NCBI GenBank assembly: GCA_964575225.1
Contig: CAZNQW010000168.1
Span: forward strand, 1-8,654
Source: CAZNQW01 sp964575225
GTDB taxonomy: Bacteria > Chloroflexota > Anaerolineae > JAAYZQ01
Reading direction: 5' to 3'
DNA length: 8,654 nt
In this document: positions 5,327 through 8,654 of the stretch, piece by piece
Layout: the number at the start of each line of letters is the position of its first letter
How positions within the stretch are numbered: the first letter of the stretch is position 1
Made by a program: the position numbers and the translations under genes
The notes under the pieces: generated by a model
What the model was told of the DNA's origin: nothing
What the model saw: the letters and a program-made list of their open reading frames with translations, nothing else
Database searches by the model: none

Positions 5327-6592
5327 TCAGATCGCCCGCTTGCGCCCGGCCTTTTTGCGCTCCATGTACACAAGCTGCCGTTCCGCAAGCTTGCCGCCAT
5401 CGACCAGGTGATGCCGATGTTCGAGCGCGTGATGAAACCATCGCTCGGCATCCTCCCAAGCCCCCCGCTGGAAGAGGAGCTGCCCCAACTCCAAGGCGCT
5501 CGACGCCTCTTCGGGCGTTTCCTTGAGTACCTCAAGATATCGCTCCTCCGCGTCGGTATATCGGTCCAACCCGAGTACGTAGCCGATATCAAAGACCTGA
5601 TCGGGATCGTAGCGTTCTGCCTTGTGCCGGATCAGAGCATGGGTGCGAGGCAGGATCCAATCCAGGTGGCGGACGATCTTGACACCGAGTTCGATATCGG
5701 TCGCGGCAACGCCATCGGGCAGATGGAGTTCCAGTTCATCGTCCTTGTCCAAGACGGCATTGAGCGGCTTGATCTCATCTCCCACCCGCAGTCGTTGCAA
5801 GAACATCGAGGCATCCCCCGTGTTCGACACCCAAAGGGATCCATCCCTGTGGACCACTCTCAAGTTCTGGTCTGCACAGCACTCCTCTTCGGGGTGTACC
5901 TGAACCGTAGCCTGGTTGGGATAGTGCACATCCAAGATCTCCAGGAAATCGGCGGTGTAGTCTTTGAGAATGCCGATATGCTCGTGAACCACATCGCCCT
6001 CTGTCACCTCTACAACGACCTTGGTGCCCACATAGTGTTCCAACAAGGGATCGTATTTGGTGCCGGCATACCCGATAATGTTTTGGCCTACCTGGCTCAA
6101 ATACTCCTGACTTCCGGCAGCAACCCCCTTTAAGCCTGCGCCCTGAATGCGGCCGATCAGAATGGCAATGGCCTGATTCAGAGAATCCGAGATCAGGTTG
6201 ATAAAAGTACGGCTCCTGCGCCTCAAGTGGCGCCACAAACCGGAGTGGAAGACTGCCTCCAACTCTCGTTGCCGTCGCTCCCATAGCTTTCCGTGGACCT
6301 GATCAGAGTACCGATAGATGGCCTGGATCTGGGGATATTCCTCTTGATAGAGGATGTAACTGGTCTCGATGTGATGTTCGTCCTGCACGTCGCTGCGATA
6401 GATCAGTTCCATCCCGGTGGGATACAAAGCCAACTCACCCCATATAAGGCGACCGTCCAACTTTTCCAACGTCACCTGATAGCCATCAAAGTCTTGCAGG
6501 CAGCGATCCTTCTCCCGCCCTTTCAAGAAGCCGCGGATTAGCGCGCCCCCCAAAAGAACAACCAGGGTTACCAGCAGTGTCGCATCGATCAT
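5327..6592 (-). CDS. Membrane-anchored protein of unknown function with TPR-like C-terminus
   Basis: A 421-residue protein I do not recognise as a named family. Residues 4-22 are one hydrophobic segment (ATLLVTLVVLLGGALI), followed by RGFLKGREKDR; the positive charge after it suggests N-out anchoring with the bulk in the cytosol. Residues about 30-95 look like a beta-rich domain, 125-175 like amphipathic helices, and 183-223 (VGTKVVVEV...HIGILKDYTADFLEIL) like an LSm/SH3-type barrel strand pattern. A Cys-Cys pair sits at 238-239. Residues 330-395 contain TPR-like helices (DAEERYLEVL, ALELGQLLFQRGAWEDAERWFHHAL). The ATG at 6590-6592 follows GGGAGG by 5 bp and is preferred over an upstream in-frame TTG. 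It is divergent to another membrane-anchored TPR gene, which hints at a shared envelope role. Confidence 0.85.
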   Translation of the reverse strand: MIDATLLVTLVVLLGGALIRGFLKGREKDRCLQDFDGYQVTLEKLDGRLIWGELALYPTGMELIYRSDVQDEHHIETSYILYQEEYPQIQAIYRYSDQVHGKLWERRQRELEAVFHSGLWRHLRRRSRTFINLISDSLNQAIAILIGRIQGAGLKGVAAGSQEYLSQVGQNIIGYAGTKYDPLLEHYVGTKVVVEVTEGDVVHEHIGILKDYTADFLEILDVHYPNQATVQVHPEEECCADQNLRVVHRDGSLWVSNTGDASMFLQRLRVGDEIKPLNAVLDKDDELELHLPDGVAATDIELGVKIVRHLDWILPRTHALIRHKAERYDPDQVFDIGYVLGLDRYTDAEERYLEVLKETPEEASSALELGQLLFQRGAWEDAERWFHHALEHRHHLVDGGKLAERQLVYMERKKAGRKRAI

Positions 6593-6918
6593 CCTGTCCT
6601 CCCGCAAAAAACCTTTGCCAGCCTATTTTAACACACTTTGTTTGAAAAGTATATTTAAATGATATTAATCTTTTTTACACCCAAATCGAGTCATGAAGGC
6701 CGCACCCCATTTGACAATCCAAGTTTTAATCTTGGGCCTTCGTAACCTTTTGTGCATTGGCGCGTCCTGATTGTACAGGCGCAGGGAGTGCTTTTTCTCC
6801 GTGTGCCAGGTGGCCATTGTCCCAACTTGGCGATTGCAAAGCGCAGGTTAAGATCGCTCGCGCTCCGTTTTTTGCTGTTTGTATTCACTGGGCAACGCTA
6901 GACCGATCCGGGGGCCTT
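6593..6918. other. Divergent intergenic region with AT-rich core
   Basis: About 326 bp between two outward-reading genes. The part at 6622-6675 is much richer in A and T than its surroundings and must contain the minus-strand promoter; TAAAAT (complement of 6625-6630) is a fair -10 but no good -35 precedes it. A small dyad CCAAG-N7-CTTGG lies at 6719-6735. TTGACA at 6711-6716 on the plus strand has no -10 at proper spacing. The frame of the plus-strand TPR gene stays open back to 6757, but with no ATG and little protein-like character, so I treat this as leader. Confidence 0.5.
6827..6854 (+). promoter_or_regulatory. Weak candidate promoter for the plus-strand TPR gene
   Basis: TTGGCG (6827-6832) and TAAGAT (6849-6854) are 16 bp apart. 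Both boxes are imperfect (three and four of six matches), so this is only the best candidate by eye in the leader. If real, transcription starts near 6861 and the true translation start must lie downstream, in agreement with a start at 6919 or later. Confidence 0.25.
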
Positions 6919-7887
6919 TTGCAGCATCCAACTCCAAAGGACGTACGCAAGGAATCCCATACGATTCGGACCGGGACGATTCAGCGCGTCATCGTCCTGA
7001 TTGGCATAACCCTGGCCCTGGTCTTGATCCTGTTTGCCGGGTACTATGTCTCAGATCGATACATTCACCCAGGCGCGCAATCCGACGCCGACGCAAACAT
7101 GGACTCTATGATTCAGGCTGTGCGCGAGCAGCCATCCAACCCGGAGCTACGCGTCGCATTGGCTGCTGCCTTTTTACAGGCAGGTCAGGTTACCGAAGCA
7201 CTCGAACAAGCCGAACAAACGTTGATGCTTTATCCCGAGCACGAGGGGGCGCTTTTGATCGCCGGCGTGGCCCACGCTCGTTTGAGCCAACCGGAGGCAG
7301 CCCTTGAGCCCCTGCAACGATTCGTGGGATTGCGAGAGGACCGGTCCATGGCCCGGTCAGACACCACTCTGGAAATGGCCTACTACTACCTGGGCCAGTG
7401 CTATGGTGAGCTGGGGCAACCAGACCAGGCAATCGCCGCCCTTGAAAAGGCCGTGGCGATCAACGCCGTGGATGCCGATGCCCTGCACCTTCTGGGGATG
7501 GCCTACCACGCCTCGGGGCAGCCCGAGGCTGCCCTCCAGCGCTATCACCAGGCCGTGCGCCTGGTGCCGGACTTTGTCGAGGCCTACCAGAGCATGGAGG
7601 ACAGCTACCAGGCCCTGGACAAGAGCGACCACACGATCTATGCCCAAGGCATGATTGCTTTCAGCCAGGGAAAATACAAGACGGCAGCGTCTCGCCTCGA
7701 GCGGGCTACCCAGGCCCTGCCCGACTTTGCCCCGGCTTTCCTTGGGTTAGGATTGAGCTACGAACAATTGGGGCAATTGACGGATGCTCTCACCGCTCTG
7801 CAGCGGGCCATTGAATTGGATCCTGACAGTTTCTCCGCCCAGCAGGCTAGAGGGCGAATTCAAACCGCCATCGATTCACAGAACTAG
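6919..7887 (+). CDS. Membrane-anchored tetratricopeptide repeat protein
   Basis: About 322 residues if translation starts at TTG 6919. A single hydrophobic helix (VIVLIGITLALVLILFAGYYV, about residues 24-44) is followed by some six TPR units from residue 61 to the end. Clear TPR signatures are LGQCYGELGQPDQAIAALEKA, LLGMAYHASGQPEAALQRY and LGLSYEQLGQLTDALTALQRA, each with the W/Y-G-A-P spacing of the fold. TPRs are protein-binding scaffolds; the partner is unknown. With Arg residues before the helix, the repeats could lie outside the membrane, but polarity is uncertain. Start choice is poor: no ATG or GTG lies before the helix. TTG 6919 has a close GGGGG, and ATT 6964 has AAGGA 10 bp upstream. 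It is divergent to a TPR gene and 7 bp before the repeat-protein gene. Confidence 0.85.
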   Translation: MQHPTPKDVRKESHTIRTGTIQRVIVLIGITLALVLILFAGYYVSDRYIHPGAQSDADANMDSMIQAVREQPSNPELRVALAAAFLQAGQVTEALEQAEQTLMLYPEHEGALLIAGVAHARLSQPEAALEPLQRFVGLREDRSMARSDTTLEMAYYYLGQCYGELGQPDQAIAALEKAVAINAVDADALHLLGMAYHASGQPEAALQRYHQAVRLVPDFVEAYQSMEDSYQALDKSDHTIYAQGMIAFSQGKYKTAASRLERATQALPDFAPAFLGLGLSYEQLGQLTDALTALQRAIELDPDSFSAQQARGRIQTAIDSQN

Positions 7888-7894
7888 AGGACGC

Positions 7895-8654
7895 ATGCCA
7901 GAATGGGCGAGCGGAGACGACGCTGTCTCCATCGAAGGCCAGGAAACCACAGAGGTTGGGAAGGGCTCAGTCGCCCTGCCGCACGAACACGATCGCGAGG
8001 GTTCTGCGGCGATGCCGCCAGAGGCGGAGCCACTGGACGCAGGGCGGACTGCTCAAGCCGAAGAAACCACACCTGCCGAGGTGGAACCGGAACCCGCGCC
8101 TGAGCAAGAGCCTGCTCCCCCCGAGCCCAAGGCCGAACCGCCTCCTGCTGAAAAAGCTGCTCCTGCCGACGTCGAACCCGAACCGGCTCCTGTCGAGGAA
8201 GCCGCGACTGCCGGGGTCGAACCCGAACCCGCACCCGAGGAAGAGCCCGCACCCCTCGAGCCCGAAGCCGAACCGGCTCCTGCCCAGGAAGCCGCGCCTG
8301 CCCAGGTCGAACCCGAACCGACGTCCGAAGAAGAGCTCGAGCCCCTCGAGCCTGAGGCCGAACCGGCTCCCAGCGAGGAAGCCGCGCCTGCCGGGGTCGA
8401 ACCCGAACCTGCGCCCGAGGAAGCGCCCGCTCCCCTCGTACTCGAAGCTGAACCGACTCCTGCTGAGGAAGCCGCGCCTGCCGAGGTCGAACCCGAACCC
8501 GCGCCCGAGGAAGCGCCCGCTCCCCTCGTACTCGAAGCCGAACCGGCTCCTGTCGAGGAAGCCGCGCCTGCCGAGGTCGAACCCGAACCCGCGCCCGAGG
8601 AAGAGCTCGAGCCCCTCGAGCCTGAGGCCGAACCGGCTCCCAGCGAGGAAGCCG
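7895..8654 (+). CDS. Glu/Pro/Ala-rich repeat protein, 3' end outside the window (partial)
   Basis: An open frame of 253 codons runs without a stop from ATG 7895 to the right edge. After a unique N-terminus of about 55 residues (MPEWASGDDAVSIEG...) the protein is almost only Glu, Pro, Ala, with some Val and Leu, in 30-residue units such as VEPEPAPEEEPAPLEPEAE. There is no signal peptide or membrane segment in the visible part. Such acidic Pro-rich arms are extended spacers; in FtsY and some TPR, ribonuclease or envelope proteins they precede a folded domain, but nothing here tells which. The start follows an AGAGG site and lies 7 bp after the TPR gene stop, so the two are probably co-transcribed. 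Real coding is supported by the long open frame and by repeat copies that differ without breaking it. Confidence 0.75.
   Translation, partial: MPEWASGDDAVSIEGQETTEVGKGSVALPHEHDREGSAAMPPEAEPLDAGRTAQAEETTPAEVEPEPAPEQEPAPPEPKAEPPPAEKAAPADVEPEPAPVEEAATAGVEPEPAPEEEPAPLEPEAEPAPAQEAAPAQVEPEPTSEEELEPLEPEAEPAPSEEAAPAGVEPEPAPEEAPAPLVLEAEPTPAEEAAPAEVEPEPAPEEAPAPLVLEAEPAPVEEAAPAEVEPEPAPEEELEPLEPEAEPAPSEEA
8216..8654 (+). repeat. 90-bp tandem repeat array, continuing past the window edge
   Basis: Unit starts (GTCGAACCCGAAC) fall at 8216, 8306, 8396, 8486 and 8576, exactly 90 bp apart, with a degenerate half-unit start at 8171 (45 bp earlier). The 8396 and 8486 units are nearly identical, and the 8306 and 8576 units share most of their last 60 bases, giving a 270-bp higher-order period. 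All units are multiples of three and keep the frame. At least five copies are present, the last cut by the edge. Confidence 0.9.

Noticed and set aside
5291..6133. Plus-strand open frame of 280 codons opposite the membrane TPR gene
   Set aside because: The minus strand has a good start site, a membrane helix and TPR motifs; the plus-strand product shows no family features.
8171..8654. CRISPR array
   Set aside because: Periodic units are 90 bp, in frame and coding, with no constant repeat plus variable spacer pattern.

Overview
The window looks like a piece of chromosome from a strictly anaerobic bacterium with GC-rich coding DNA. A Chloroflexota-like (Anaerolineae-like) source is my best guess, based on GTG/TTG starts, E/P/A-rich low-complexity protein, TPR proteins and the type of iron-sulfur cluster operon, but no marker gene settles it.

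Minus strand, 5094 down to 56: one long operon-like run, read right to left. It opens with a sigma70-type promoter (TTGACA-N17-TATCCT) whose -10 lies inside a dyad. The genes follow in this order: a PadR-family repressor; an Mrp/NBP35 P-loop ATPase with an N-terminal MIP18-type domain; a 57-residue 2[4Fe-4S] ferredoxin; two NifX/NifB-domain proteins, each with a low-complexity linker and a C-terminal coiled-coil tail; and two MinD-like ATPases with an inserted double [4Fe-4S] ferredoxin domain. Five of the six junctions are 3 bp or less, or contain hairpins. This is the gene set of the Desulfovibrio 'orange protein' (ORP) complex, here with a PadR-type regulator. The likely theme is redox-dependent handling of an iron-sulfur or mixed-metal cluster by small NifX-type carriers, with the ferredoxin and the ATPases loading or moving the cluster. 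Some ORP work also links the complex to cell division.

5095-5326 is non-coding spacer with the operon promoter at its left end. 5327-6592 (minus) is a membrane-anchored protein of unknown function with a TPR-like C-terminus. 6593-6918 is a divergent intergenic region with an AT-rich core. Plus strand, from about 6919: a membrane-anchored TPR protein without any ATG near its start, then, 7 bp later, a Glu/Pro/Ala repeat protein that runs off the right edge (7895-8654) and is built from 90-bp units with a 270-bp higher-order period.

The best candidates for something new are the architecture of the ORP-like cluster (paired NifX-plus-coil proteins, a Met/Gly/Arg linker, an Mrp lacking the second cysteine of its CxxC) and the divergent pair of membrane-anchored TPR proteins.
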